Of a stretch of 64,000 nucleotides of DNA, positions 26,237 to 36,155 are shown piece by piece (position 1 is the stretch's first letter; each line of letters begins with the position of its first letter). The translations under genes and the position numbers were made by a program. The notes under the pieces are model-generated. The model worked only from the letters and a program-made list of their open reading frames with translations, was not told the origin of the DNA and did not search any database. This DNA comes from Cycloclasticus sp. symbiont of Poecilosclerida sp. N (GTDB lineage Bacteria; Pseudomonadota; Gammaproteobacteria; Methylococcales; Cycloclasticaceae): contig LWTM01000073.1 in the NCBI GenBank assembly GCA_002101205.1, positions 1-64,000 on the forward strand. Direction: 5' to 3'.

Positions 26237-26863
26237 ATGGCAAAATATACAGATTCAAAATGTCGTTTATGTCGTCGTGAAGGCGAAAAACTATTTTTAA
26301 AAGGCGGAAAATGCTACACAGCTAAGTGCGCAATGGAAAAAAGGGCGTATCCACCTGGGCAACATGGACAACGTCGCACACGTCTTTCAGACTATGCTTT
26401 ACAGTTACGTGAAAAGCAAAAACTTCGCCGGACTTATGGGGTTCTTGAAAAACAGTTCCGTGGATACTATTCAGAAGCTGCTCGTATTAAGGGTTCTACA
26501 GGTGAAACTTTGTTACAACTTTTAGAATGTCGTTTAGACAATGTTGTATACCGTATGGGCTTCTCTTCATCACGCTCAGAAGCAAGGCAACTGGTTAGAC
26601 ATAAAGGGATCCTCATAAATGGTGTTCGAGTGAATATTCCTTCTTATCAGGTTAAAGCCGAAGATGTGATTGAAGTGAATAAGTCGGCAAAAAACCAAAA
26701 CCGTATCAAATTTGCTCTTGATTTTGTTGAACAGCGTGGTGTTCCAGAGTGGATTGAACTTGATATCAAAAAAATGCAAGGTACGTTTAAAGCGAAGCCC
26801 CAAAGATCTGATCTACCGGCTGAAATTAACGAGCATCTCGTTGTCGAGCTTTACTCTAAGTAA
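26237..26863 (+). CDS. rpsD: 30S ribosomal protein S4
   Basis: Start placed at ATG 26237 ([23 protein letters not shown]); the track start at 26189 overlaps rpsK. Confidence 0.97.
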   Translation: MAKYTDSKCRLCRREGEKLFLKGGKCYTAKCAMEKRAYPPGQHGQRRTRLSDYALQLREKQKLRRTYGVLEKQFRGYYSEAARIKGSTGETLLQLLECRLDNVVYRMGFSSSRSEARQLVRHKGILINGVRVNIPSYQVKAEDVIEVNKSAKNQNRIKFALDFVEQRGVPEWIELDIKKMQGTFKAKPQRSDLPAEINEHLVVELYSK

Positions 26864-26883
26864 TCTTATAAAGAGGGAATATA

Positions 26884-27891
26884 ATGCAAAATCTACTTTC
26901 AGGTTTTTTACAGCCTAGAGTTACTGGCGTCCAGTCAATTACGCCTACCAGTTCAAAAATCACTATTGAACCTATGGAACGTGGTTATGGGCACACACTA
27001 GGGAATGCGTTAAGACGCGTCTTATTGTCATCGATTTCTGGTTGTGCTGTTACCGAAATTAAAATCGAAGGCGTTCTTCATGAATACACAACGATTGACG
27101 GTGTGCAAGAAGACGTTATTGATATTATGCTGAACCTTAAATCTTTAGCGGTTATCCTAAACGCTAAAGATGAAGCTACTTTAACGATTGAGAAATCAGG
27201 TCAAGGGCAGGTGACTGCCGCGGATATTCAAATTGATCACGATGTTGAAATTATCAATCCGGAGCTTGTTATTGCAAACTTCACAGCTAACGGCAAACTG
27301 TCGATGTCTATCAAAGTTGAGCGTAGTTTTGGCTATCAAACGGCGGCTTCTCGCAAGCAAGAACTGGGTGAAGATTTACCGATAGGTACATTATTGTTAG
27401 ACGCCTCTTTTAGTCCAATTAAAAGAATTTCTTATAATGTGGATACCGCACGCGTTGAGCAGCGCACTAACCTAGATAAGTTAGTAATCGAGCTTGAAAC
27501 AAATGGCACGATTGAACCTGAGCAAACAATAAGGAATGCAGCGACTATTTTGCACCATCACATTGCTGTGTTTGTTGATCTTAAAGATATTGTAGAGGAA
27601 CCTGAGCCTCCAAAAGAGCCAGAGTTTGACCCTATTCTTTTACGTCCAGTTGATGATTTAGAGTTAACAGTTCGTTCTGCTAACTGCTTAAAAGCAGAGC
27701 AAATATTCTACATTGGTGATTTAATTCAACGTACAGAAGTTGAGTTGCTTAAAGCACCTAACTTGGGAAAAAAATCACTGACAGAAATAAAAGGTGTATT
27801 AGCCTCTAAAGGAATGTCTTTGGGTATACGTCTTGAAAATTGGCCACCTTCTAGTTTAATTACTAGTGATAAAGTGGTCGCTTCAATTTAA
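26884..27891 (+). CDS. rpoA: RNA polymerase alpha subunit
   Basis: 335 aa; [23 protein letters not shown]-terminal [16 protein letters not shown]. Confidence 0.98.
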   Translation: MQNLLSGFLQPRVTGVQSITPTSSKITIEPMERGYGHTLGNALRRVLLSSISGCAVTEIKIEGVLHEYTTIDGVQEDVIDIMLNLKSLAVILNAKDEATLTIEKSGQGQVTAADIQIDHDVEIINPELVIANFTANGKLSMSIKVERSFGYQTAASRKQELGEDLPIGTLLLDASFSPIKRISYNVDTARVEQRTNLDKLVIELETNGTIEPEQTIRNAATILHHHIAVFVDLKDIVEEPEPPKEPEFDPILLRPVDDLELTVRSANCLKAEQIFYIGDLIQRTEVELLKAPNLGKKSLTEIKGVLASKGMSLGIRLENWPPSSLITSDKVVASI

Positions 27892-27909
27892 TTTAAGGGT
27901 TTATTAACT

Positions 27910-28305
27910 ATGCGTCACCGCAAATCAGGCAGGCAGCTTAACCGTAATAGCAGTCACCGCAAAGCAATGTTTCAAAACATGGCTAACTCACTTATTGATC
28001 ACGAAGTTATTCGTACAACATTGCCAAAAGCGAAAGAACTTCGCCGCTTTGTTGAACCTCTTATTACAGCGTCTAAAACCGACTCGGTTTCAAAAAGAAG
28101 GCTCGTGTTTGCACGTCTAAGAGACCGTGGTAGCGTTACTAAATTATTTAATAGCTTAGCGCCGCGTTATAAAGAGCGCCCTGGTGGTTATTTACGTATT
28201 TTAAAATGTGGCTTTAGAACAGGCGACACTGCTCCTATGGCGTTTGTTGAGCTCGTCGATCGAGAGATTGAAGAGCCATCCGAGGCTACTTCTTCGGAAG
28301 ATTGA
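27910..28305 (+). CDS. rplQ: 50S ribosomal protein L17
   Basis: 131 aa; [25 protein letters not shown]. Confidence 0.98.
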   Translation: MRHRKSGRQLNRNSSHRKAMFQNMANSLIDHEVIRTTLPKAKELRRFVEPLITASKTDSVSKRRLVFARLRDRGSVTKLFNSLAPRYKERPGGYLRILKCGFRTGDTAPMAFVELVDREIEEPSEATSSED

Positions 28306-28306
28306 C

Positions 28307-28333
28307 AAAAAGCCGGTTTAAGCCGGCTTTTTT
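28307..28333 (+). terminator. Rho-independent terminator of the alpha operon
   Basis: AAAAAGCCGG-TTTAAG-CCGGCTTTTTT immediately after the rplQ stop. Confidence 0.9.
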
Positions 28334-28402
28334 GTGGATATTATTTATCCACCTGCACTACGTATTGAAGTGAAGATAAAACGCGTTCACTTTAATTTAG
28401 CT

Positions 28403-28726
28403 TTACCGTTCAAGAAACTCCAGTTTGTTTTCTTTTTTTGCCCATTCGTCGGCATCATCTGGTGCAGGCTTTAAATCAGTAATGACGGGCCATAAAGGGG
28501 ATAGTTCAGCGTTTAGCTGTATGAACTTCTCTTGCCCTTCTGGTAGTTCATCTTCTGAGTAAATCGCCTCTACAGGGCACTCCGGTTCGCACAGTGTGCA
28601 ATCAATACATTCATCAGGGTCAATGACTAGAAAATTGGGCCCCTCATGGAAGCAGTCTACGGGACAAACGTCCACACAATCAGTGTACTTACATTTGATG
28701 CATGACTCTGTTACTACGAATGTCAT
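28403..28726 (-). CDS. fdxA: 7Fe-4S ferredoxin
   Basis: 107 aa; [18 protein letters not shown] and [16 protein letters not shown]. Confidence 0.93.
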   Translation of the reverse strand: MTFVVTESCIKCKYTDCVDVCPVDCFHEGPNFLVIDPDECIDCTLCEPECPVEAIYSEDELPEGQEKFIQLNAELSPLWPVITDLKPAPDDADEWAKKENKLEFLER

Positions 28727-28811
28727 TTGCTGTTCCTTGGATTATTTAATTTGATAAGAGACATTATAAACGCGTTGGGTGTTTTTTCGCTGTTATTTAA
28801 ACTTACTTGTA

Positions 28812-28866
28812 GAGACCTCAGCACGCGTGCCGGCGGTATAACCCAACAAATTCGCATTAATTTTGC
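28812..28866 (-). repeat. MITE-like / IS5-family end repeat, copy 1
   Basis: GAGACCTCAGCACGCGTGCCGGCGGTATAACCCAACAAATTCGCATTAATTTTG; matches the reverse complement of 51753-51887 with a shorter GC-rich middle. Confidence 0.6.
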
Positions 28867-28911
28867 TATAATGCATCATGCAAAAATCATTCTCAACACA
28901 GTCCAACCGCT

Positions 28912-29070
28912 GACTTAGACCACCCTATTCTTCATAGTCTTGATGACACAGAAGCCTTGTTGGAATGGTCTGAAATAGAAACATTGCTCACCTCAATCTA
29001 TGACTATTCCTTTTTTCTTTGTCATAAAGAACTCCTCAAATTAAGGGTTGTTATTAGTTATTTTTGTTAA
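28912..29070 (+). pseudogene. IS5-family transposase N-terminal fragment
   Basis: Frame DLDHPILHSLDDTEALLEWSEIETLLTSIYD... resembles IS5-family N-termini; sits just past an end-like repeat. Confidence 0.45.
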
Positions 29071-29388
29071 CTAAGCAACTGCAATTAATGGAGCTGCATG
29101 ATCTAACTTATCTTTAAATGCTTCATTGTGCTCTGCCTGCCAAATATCACTAATAAGCTGTAAGTTAAGCCAAAATCCAGATGTTGTACCCAATACTTTA
29201 GAGAGTAATAAAGCTGTTTCAACGGTAATGCCACGACGATTGCAGCAAAGTTCATTTACCGTTTTACGACTCACGCCCATAGCCGTTGCTAGCGCGCCTT
29301 GGCTAATCTTTAAAGGGGCTAGAAATTCCTCTGTTAACATTTCACCTACGGGGGTAGGTTGTGCTGGTATTTTAAGTTCTTTCATCAT
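29071..29388 (-). CDS. higA: HigA/VapI-type XRE antitoxin
   Basis: 105 aa; PTPVGEMLTEEFLAPLKISQGALATAMGVSRKTVNEL. Confidence 0.88.
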   Translation of the reverse strand: MMKELKIPAQPTPVGEMLTEEFLAPLKISQGALATAMGVSRKTVNELCCNRRGITVETALLLSKVLGTTSGFWLNLQLISDIWQAEHNEAFKDKLDHAAPLIAVA

Positions 29389-29397
29389 AATGTTGCC

Positions 29398-29688
29398 TCA
29401 CTTATAGTCATGAGGGTCTAAGTAAAGTTGAATTGCTTCACCCTCGTTCCATTTGAATATTAATCGGTATTGCTTGTTGACGCGGATTGAGCACCAATCG
29501 CTTAGTTTGCCAGATAAATGTTCAAAACGATTCCCTAGCGGCACTCTTAAATCACTTTCATTTTCAGCAACATGAATGATGTCTAATTTACGCCTTAAAG
29601 CACTTTCTATCGTGTTTGGTATTTCACGAGTCTTTACACCGTGAAAGTAGTCATCATTGAGCGACTGTTTTTTAAATGTTTCAATCAT
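29398..29688 (-). CDS. higB: HigB/RelE-type toxin
   Basis: MIETFKKQSLNDDYFHG...RFEHLSGKLSDWCSIRVNKQYRLIFKW; directly upstream of higA. Start trimmed from 29703. Confidence 0.87.
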   Translation of the reverse strand: MIETFKKQSLNDDYFHGVKTREIPNTIESALRRKLDIIHVAENESDLRVPLGNRFEHLSGKLSDWCSIRVNKQYRLIFKWNEGEAIQLYLDPHDYK

Positions 29689-29930
29689 CACTAAGTGTAA
29701 CATATATCGCTACACGTTACAGTCTAGAGTTTTTGTATTAGCTTTTCAGATTAAAAATTCGTGTTTTTATATTTTGCGGAACTGCAAAATATAAATTTAA
29801 TGGCATATCTAATGCCATTTTTAACGAATTTTACTATTGTGTTTAGTGTGGGCTTGAATATGCCATCAGATATGCGATATAAGTTTATATAAAAGATGCA
29901 TCATTGCTTAGTGATTAAGTGAGACCTCAG

Positions 29931-30002
29931 CACGCGTGCTGCCTGCGCCTGCGGTGTAAGTACAAGCGTAGCGGGTGCTGTAAGTACACGTACTGAGGTC
30001 TC
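29931..30002. repeat. MITE-like repeat, copy 2 (72 bp, inverted ends)
   Basis: GAGACCTCAGCACGCGTGC ... GTACACGTACTGAGGTCTC, about 19-bp imperfect terminal inverted repeats around a GC-rich core. Confidence 0.65.
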
Positions 30003-30025
30003 TTGTAAAGTTCCTTTGATGTTTT

Positions 30026-30787
30026 TTAAGTTGAGAACTTCAGTCCGACAGCTAATAAAATGCTAGCTACAATATATTTTAGTACTTTTTCTGGCAATCG
30101 TTCCCCAATCAATGTGCCAAGATAAATAGCAGGGATAGATCCGATAAGAAGACTGAATAATAAAGAAAAGTCTACATGCCCTAAGCCATAGTGGCCTAAG
30201 CCTGCAATTGCGGTTAGTGGGACGGCGTGAGCGATGTCTGTGCCCACAACCATTCTAGTTTTAAGGTTTGGATAAAGGATGAGTAATAATGCGCTTCCAA
30301 TAGCGCCAGCACCTACAGAGGATAAGGTGACAAGGACTCCTAGAATGCCTCCTATGCAAATAATTAGTATATCGCTTGGTTTGTAATTAGTTTGTGATTT
30401 AAACCTCGATTTAAAGGTGTCTTTGAATATGATGACGAAAGATGTGAGTATCAACATAAAGCCGAGAGTTACCGAGATGATGCGTCCAAAGAATTCATCA
30501 CTTATTTCAAAATATTGAATGACTAGTACGCAGCTGATAGACCCTGGAATACTACCTAAGGCGAGATTTCTAACGATGACCCAATCAATGGTTTTGCGCT
30601 TTTGGTGTGACCAAACGCCGCTCGCTTTAGTAATGGCGGCGTACATTAAATCGGTGCCAACAGCGATTGCAGGCTGAATGTTAAAACCAAGAACAAGCAG
30701 AGGTGTCATTAATGACCCTCCACCAACCCCTGTTAGGCCTACAGTGAAGCCAACAACCGCACCTGCTAATATGTAAAAATATTCCAA
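30026..30787 (-). CDS. TauE/SafE family sulfite exporter-type permease
   Basis: 253 aa polytopic protein; GLTGVGGGSLMTPLLVL and a second repeat near LSSVGAGAIGSALLL. Confidence 0.85.
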   Translation of the reverse strand: MEYFYILAGAVVGFTVGLTGVGGGSLMTPLLVLGFNIQPAIAVGTDLMYAAITKASGVWSHQKRKTIDWVIVRNLALGSIPGSISCVLVIQYFEISDEFFGRIISVTLGFMLILTSFVIIFKDTFKSRFKSQTNYKPSDILIICIGGILGVLVTLSSVGAGAIGSALLLILYPNLKTRMVVGTDIAHAVPLTAIAGLGHYGLGHVDFSLLFSLLIGSIPAIYLGTLIGERLPEKVLKYIVASILLAVGLKFST

Positions 30788-30889
30788 AATTCAGCCAGCT
30801 TAAAAATAGGCTTGAAATATAATGCATATTTCTTATAATAAAAAAGAATATATAACACTATATTTATAACTTACAAGAATAAGAGAGTT

Positions 30890-31867
30890 ATGAAATTACA
30901 GCAACTGCGCTATATTTGGGAAGTGTCAAAAAATAATTTAAATGTTTCGGCAACCGCTGAGACTATTTATACCTCTCAACCTGGCATAAGTAAACAAATT
31001 CGCATACTGGAAGAAGAATTAGGGATACCTATTTTTGCACGAAACGGTAAGCATTTAACGAACATGACACCGGCAGGGGAAAAAATCATCGCCATTTCTG
31101 GTGAAATATTGATGCAGGCTAAGAATATTAAAAACATTGCCAGAGAGTATCGTGATGAAGGTAAGGGATCGCTATCAATTGCGACCACTCATACGCAAGC
31201 CCGCTATGCGCTTCCACCAGTTATAAAATCATTTATGGAAGATTTGCCCGATGTAAGCCTGGATTTACAGCAAGGCACACCTGTTCAAATTTCTGAAATG
31301 GTGTCACAAGGAAAAGTTGATTTAGCCATCGCGACAGAAGCGATTGAGCTCTTTGATAACTTAGTAATGTTGCCTTGTTATTCATGGGACCGCTGTCTCT
31401 TAGTCCCTAAAGGACACCCATTAGTAGCCGTTAAAGATTTAACATTGAGTGATGTGGCTGATCATCCACTGATTACGTATGTTTTTGGCTTTACGGGTCG
31501 GTCCAAACTCGATGAGGCCTTCGAAAATGAGGGTCTTAAGCCTGAAGTTGCTTTAACTGCAGTGGATGCAGATGTTATTAAAACGTATGTTCGTCTTGGT
31601 TTAGGTGTCGGCATTGTTGCAAGAATGGCCTATGACGAACAAACGGATCAAGGTCTTGTGGCGCTAGATGCCAGTCACTTATTTGGCCGCAGTGTTACTA
31701 AGATTGGAATACGGAAAGACACTTTTTTACGTGGCTATATGTACGAGTTTATTTGTTTATTTGCGCCACATTTGTCAAAAGAGCTTATCGATGAAGCGAT
31801 GAAGTTGAAACAACGAAGCGCGATTAATGAGCTATTCAAGGATATTAAGTTACCACATATTAATTAG
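30890..31867 (+). CDS. cysB: LysR-type regulator CysB
   Basis: 325 aa; MKLQQLRYIWEVSKNNLNVSATAETIYTSQPGISKQIR. Confidence 0.9.
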   Translation: MKLQQLRYIWEVSKNNLNVSATAETIYTSQPGISKQIRILEEELGIPIFARNGKHLTNMTPAGEKIIAISGEILMQAKNIKNIAREYRDEGKGSLSIATTHTQARYALPPVIKSFMEDLPDVSLDLQQGTPVQISEMVSQGKVDLAIATEAIELFDNLVMLPCYSWDRCLLVPKGHPLVAVKDLTLSDVADHPLITYVFGFTGRSKLDEAFENEGLKPEVALTAVDADVIKTYVRLGLGVGIVARMAYDEQTDQGLVALDASHLFGRSVTKIGIRKDTFLRGYMYEFICLFAPHLSKELIDEAMKLKQRSAINELFKDIKLPHIN

Positions 31868-31869
31868 GC

Positions 31870-32583
31870 TTACTGCTTTTCTAGACCAGTATGTAGCCCG
31901 CATTCTTTGCTGTCATTCTCTTCCCACCACCAACGACCTTCTCTAGGTTCTTGGTGGGGTAGTGTTGGGCGTGTGCACGGTTCACAGCCAATGCTAATAA
32001 AACCTTTTTCGTGCAATGGATTGAAAGGTACATCAAGGGCTTTTATATATGACCACACTTCTTCTGAACTCCAGTAACACAAGGGGTTGAACTTGAACAG
32101 TTCGGTATCTTTACCGCTAAAGGCTGTATCCACTTCAGCAATTTGAAGGCTATCTCTGGTTGCTCTGCTTTGGTCGCGTCGTTGGCCAGTTACCCAGGCA
32201 GACAAACCTGCTAAATACTGCCTTAGTGGCTCAACTTTTCTAATGCCGCAGCACTCTTTATGCCCATCGGTATAAAAACTAAATAAACCTTTTTCATGTG
32301 TCAGTGACTCTAAAGTATCTTTATTAGGAGTTAGAACTTTAATATTAACTTGATAATGATCCATCACGGTTTGAATAAACTGATATGTTTCAGGGTGTAA
32401 CCGTCCAGTATCTAAGGTGAAGATAGAAGGATTTAGCTTGAGCTTGCAAGCCATGTCTATTAAGACGACGTCCTCTGCACCGCTGAATGAAATAGCGAGA
32501 TTATCAAACTGGGCATAAATTTTTTTTAAAATCTCTCGAGGTTGCTTTTTATCAAGAGCTGTTTGTAATGTTTGAATGTTCAT
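31870..32583 (-). CDS. cysH: assimilatory adenylylsulfate (APS) reductase, Fe-S type
   Basis: 237 aa; [11 protein letters not shown] plus C-terminal GCEPCTRP, the paired Cys motifs of 4Fe-4S APS reductases. Confidence 0.85.
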   Translation of the reverse strand: MNIQTLQTALDKKQPREILKKIYAQFDNLAISFSGAEDVVLIDMACKLKLNPSIFTLDTGRLHPETYQFIQTVMDHYQVNIKVLTPNKDTLESLTHEKGLFSFYTDGHKECCGIRKVEPLRQYLAGLSAWVTGQRRDQSRATRDSLQIAEVDTAFSGKDTELFKFNPLCYWSSEEVWSYIKALDVPFNPLHEKGFISIGCEPCTRPTLPHQEPREGRWWWEENDSKECGLHTGLEKQ

Positions 32584-32681
32584 TTGGCGAATTAAATATA
32601 GGTTTTATTGAGTGTATCAAGAAAGGCGGGCATCAAGAATTATAAAATGAGATATGAATAGAATAAAAGGCCTGAGGCGTT

Positions 32682-34259
32682 TTAGTGTTGAGAGAAATAT
32701 TGCTGCAAAAACGCATCAAATGTTAAGTCGTCACTTTTCTCTAATTGAATTTGATCTTTAAATGATTGTTCAGTGGCAACGTTAAAGCGCTGTTGTTGAT
32801 GACTACAAAGCTCATATGCTTTGAAAAAAGCATGGTGTTTTTCGGTTTGTTTCATGGCGAATCTGAAAAATGGTAATCCGTGTTGTTTCATTGCGTCTAA
32901 TACTAATGCGGAGGGTGTCAGTTCAACATTATTAAGCTTCTCTATCTGATCAATAAGAGCGTTTGCATAGGGTTGGGTTTCATCATCGGAATCAAGTTGA
33001 TGACATAAAGACTGCATTTCTTGGCATACCTCCAGCCCCCATTTTTTCAACGATACTTCGTTTCCATGGTGCTGCAATGCTAAATTAGGTTTTCTTCCTT
33101 CAGACGCGACAAGGGTTAAGTTCTTATCGACGCACGCTTTATCATCAGCAGATATTGCGGGGCTATCAGCTAACAAGCAAAAGATCATAAAAGCTTCAAG
33201 GAAGTGTAGCTGAGATGCGCTGATGCCAGTTGGATCGAATGGGTTTATATCGATGGATCTTAACTCAACATACTGCACGCCACGTTTCTTTAAGGCTTCG
33301 CTTGGACGCTCGCCTGATTTAGCAACCTGCTTAGGGCGAACATTGCTGTAATACTCATTCTCGATTTGCAGAATGTTGTTGTTAAGTTGTTGGTATTGAC
33401 CATTATCATCTTTCAAGCCGATATGCTTGAAGCCGTCAAATGGCGTTTGTGTTGCAGCAACAAGACGGCTTACGTACTTATCGAGGCTGTTGTAAGAAAT
33501 ATTAATATCAGATTGGCTATCGTTCTTATAGCCTATATCGCTCATTCTTAATGATGTAGCAAAAGGTTTATACAAGGTACCGTTATCTAACGTCTCGAAC
33601 GAATGCTTACTATCTTTAATGAAAGATTTGCAAATAGCGGGAGAAGCGCCAAATAAATACAGCACGAGCCAACCGTAGCGGTGCAGGTTGCGAGTCATAT
33701 CCATATAGGATTGTGAGATAAAATCTTTTGCCGATTGTGTGTCGCCTTCTAATGTTTGATAAACAGCCCAAAAGTCTTCTGGCAACGAGTAGTTGAAATG
33801 TATGCCAGCGATAGCTTGCATGCTTCGTCCGTATCGGTGCCATAATCCAACACGATAAATATGTTTCATTTTGCCGATATTGGAATGCCCATAATCAGCG
33901 ATAGGGATGCTCATGTCGCCATCGACAATACACGGCATGCTCGCGCCCCATAGCATTTCATTGCTCAAATGTTGACTGGCGTAAGCGTGTGCGGATTCCA
34001 TAAAGCTAAGCGCATCGGTTGTTTTGCTAAACGGTGGGGTGATAAATTCAAGTAAAGCTTCAGAGTAATCGGTTGTGATATAAGGGTTTGTTAATGCGGA
34101 ACCTAACGCTTTTGGGTGCGGTGTTTGCGCAATTTTGCCTTGCTGGCTAACGCGTAAGCTTTCTTTTTCAATACCTTTTAGTCCACCAGATAAGCTGCTT
34201 CCTTGCCGGTTATTGATGAGTTTGCTTAGTCTGTTTTGTATGCGAGCGTACAAGTTCAA
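32682..34259 (-). CDS. gshA: glutamate-cysteine ligase (proteobacterial type)
   Basis: 525 aa; GIEKESLRV, TDYSEALLEFITPP, YVELRSIDINPF. Confidence 0.94.
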   Translation of the reverse strand: MNLYARIQNRLSKLINNRQGSSLSGGLKGIEKESLRVSQQGKIAQTPHPKALGSALTNPYITTDYSEALLEFITPPFSKTTDALSFMESAHAYASQHLSNEMLWGASMPCIVDGDMSIPIADYGHSNIGKMKHIYRVGLWHRYGRSMQAIAGIHFNYSLPEDFWAVYQTLEGDTQSAKDFISQSYMDMTRNLHRYGWLVLYLFGASPAICKSFIKDSKHSFETLDNGTLYKPFATSLRMSDIGYKNDSQSDINISYNSLDKYVSRLVAATQTPFDGFKHIGLKDDNGQYQQLNNNILQIENEYYSNVRPKQVAKSGERPSEALKKRGVQYVELRSIDINPFDPTGISASQLHFLEAFMIFCLLADSPAISADDKACVDKNLTLVASEGRKPNLALQHHGNEVSLKKWGLEVCQEMQSLCHQLDSDDETQPYANALIDQIEKLNNVELTPSALVLDAMKQHGLPFFRFAMKQTEKHHAFFKAYELCSHQQQRFNVATEQSFKDQIQLEKSDDLTFDAFLQQYFSQH

Positions 34260-34399
34260 GCACCTGTTATGATAAACCTTGAAAAAAGAATGATTAATTA
34301 TAGGCTAATGGCAGGCAAAAGGATGCTAATTGATGGTATTAAAAACAATTTGAATCGCCGACTGCTTTTATGTGGGGAGCTGGTATTAATAAATTATTT

Positions 34400-34620
34400 A
34401 GCAAGTTGTGCAAGCGAGAATGCTCGAGTTGTTAGGGGTCTTGCTGGAGACACAACCGTGCTATCTAACTAAAAAGACAGTACGGTTATTGGGCGTCAAT
34501 ACGCCTGAAACAGGCGATCGCGGAAAGCCGAACGGGGCAGGTGCGTTGCAAGCTAGGGAAAGCTTAAAAAAGCAGGTGCTTAAGTCAGAGTGTGATTTTA
34601 GAGTACGATAATGAAAAGAC
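34400..34620 (+). pseudogene. thermonuclease (SNase-like) relic
   Basis: ENARVVRGLAGDTTVLSN in one frame continues as KKTVRLLGVNTPETG...ALQARESLKKQV in another; followed by YDNEKTDKYGRTLV with stops. Confidence 0.65.
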
Positions 34621-34823
34621 TGATAAGTATGGTCGCACACTAGTCCAATAAGGGTGTAACGCGTTTTTCGCTCAACAGCTGTCATCAATACGCGCACGGC
34701 TTTTAATCTAGCCGCGATTATCAGGCCGGGCGTAACGTTTGATGGTGATTCTGTAACCTTTCTTATGCGTGAAGTTACGATGACTGCCTTTGCCTCTATC
34801 CTATCCGTGTGACGGGCAAAAGA

Positions 34824-36155
34824 CTAAAATAAACCACTAAAGGGTTGCACGTTGACCCATTCGCCTTTTTTAATGCTGGTGCGTTCGTGTTCTAAGATAA
34901 TAAAGGCGTTGGCCTCACTCATAGAGCGTAAAATGCCAGAGCCTTGCTTTCCTGTTGTGCAAACCTGCCATTCGCCACTACTAGTTTGAGATAAGATGCC
35001 ACGTTGAAATTCTGAGCGCCCTGGTATTTTGCGGATAGTATTGCTGCACTGCGCTTTAATAATAGGGCTGATGAGCGGCTTGCTGAGCCCCATCATTTTT
35101 TGCAAACAAGGCAGTGCAAATTGGTAAAAGGTGACCATAACCGCCACAGGGTTGCCAGGCAAGCCAAAGAATATGGTGTCATTAATATTGCCAAACGCAA
35201 CAGGGCGACCGGGCTTCATTGCGACTTTCCAAAAATTAATGGAGCCAGCTTCCATGAGTACTTGTTTGGTGTAATCGGCCTCGCCAACAGAGACGCCACC
35301 GGAAGTAAGAATAACGTCTGCGCTGTTAGCGGCTTGCTCAAAGGCCAGGCGAAGTTTTTCGGGGTCGTCGGGAATGATACCCATATCCAGTACGTTACAG
35401 CCTAACTTTTTAAGCGCGGATATCATGCTGTAGCGATTGCTGTCGTATATGCAACCCTCTTTTGCTGCTTCGCCAAGGCTAAGAACCTCATCACCTGTTG
35501 AAAAAACAGCGGCGGTTAAAGGTGTTTTAACGCGTATTTCGGCGATGCCCAATGAGGCAATTAAACCGATTTGAGGAGGTGTTAATTTAATCCCGGTTTG
35601 CAGTACAACTTGGCCAACTTGAATGTCTTCACCAGCTTGGCGGACGTTCTGTCCGCCAGTATGACGTCCGTCTAAACGAATACTATCACCGGTCACTTCA
35701 ACGTGTTCTTGCATGATGACGGTATCAGCTAAATCAGGCATCTGAGCGCCCGTCATTATTTGAATACAGTCGCCCTGTTGTAACTCGCCCTTAGACCTAC
35801 AGAGCGTGAGTTTCCTTGAGGCGGAAGGTAAAGCTTTCCCACTTAATTCATCTTTATAAGGATGTCCTGCGACTACGCGACCAATGATATTAAGTGTTTT
35901 CGTGTCTTCGCCGGAAGGTAAGTCAGCTTGCAAAACGGCGTAGCCATCGACCGCCGAATTACGGTGAGAGGGGACATTTAAAGGTGAGCTGATGGCTTGA
36001 GCTAATATACGGTCAACCGCTTCGCTTATATGTATTTGTTCTGTGTTCCTTCGCTCTGTAATGGCGCCAAGCATATTTTGTAATGCTTGGCTGACAGTTA
36101 ACGTACCCTGCTCATTTTCATCACCGCAGCCACTTTGAACGTTAAAGTTGCTCAT
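34824..36155 (-). CDS. moeA: molybdopterin molybdenumtransferase
   Basis: 443 aa; HRNSAVDGYAV, TSGGVSVGEADYTK, GLPGNPVAVMVTF. Confidence 0.94.
   Translation of the reverse strand: MSNFNVQSGCGDENEQGTLTVSQALQNMLGAITERRNTEQIHISEAVDRILAQAISSPLNVPSHRNSAVDGYAVLQADLPSGEDTKTLNIIGRVVAGHPYKDELSGKALPSASRKLTLCRSKGELQQGDCIQIMTGAQMPDLADTVIMQEHVEVTGDSIRLDGRHTGGQNVRQAGEDIQVGQVVLQTGIKLTPPQIGLIASLGIAEIRVKTPLTAAVFSTGDEVLSLGEAAKEGCIYDSNRYSMISALKKLGCNVLDMGIIPDDPEKLRLAFEQAANSADVILTSGGVSVGEADYTKQVLMEAGSINFWKVAMKPGRPVAFGNINDTIFFGLPGNPVAVMVTFYQFALPCLQKMMGLSKPLISPIIKAQCSNTIRKIPGRSEFQRGILSQTSSGEWQVCTTGKQGSGILRSMSEANAFIILEHERTSIKKGEWVNVQPFSGLF

Noticed and set aside
13715-28305. Many antisense and alternate-frame ORFs in the track (for example 14101-14661, 23037-23264, 25896-26189)
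   Set aside because: They lie opposite highly conserved tuf, ribosomal protein and secY genes; compositions and sequences look like mirror frames, with no recognisable domains.
28727-28918. 63-aa plus-strand ORF after fdxA
   Set aside because: It reads across the MITE-like repeat and the IS5 fragment.
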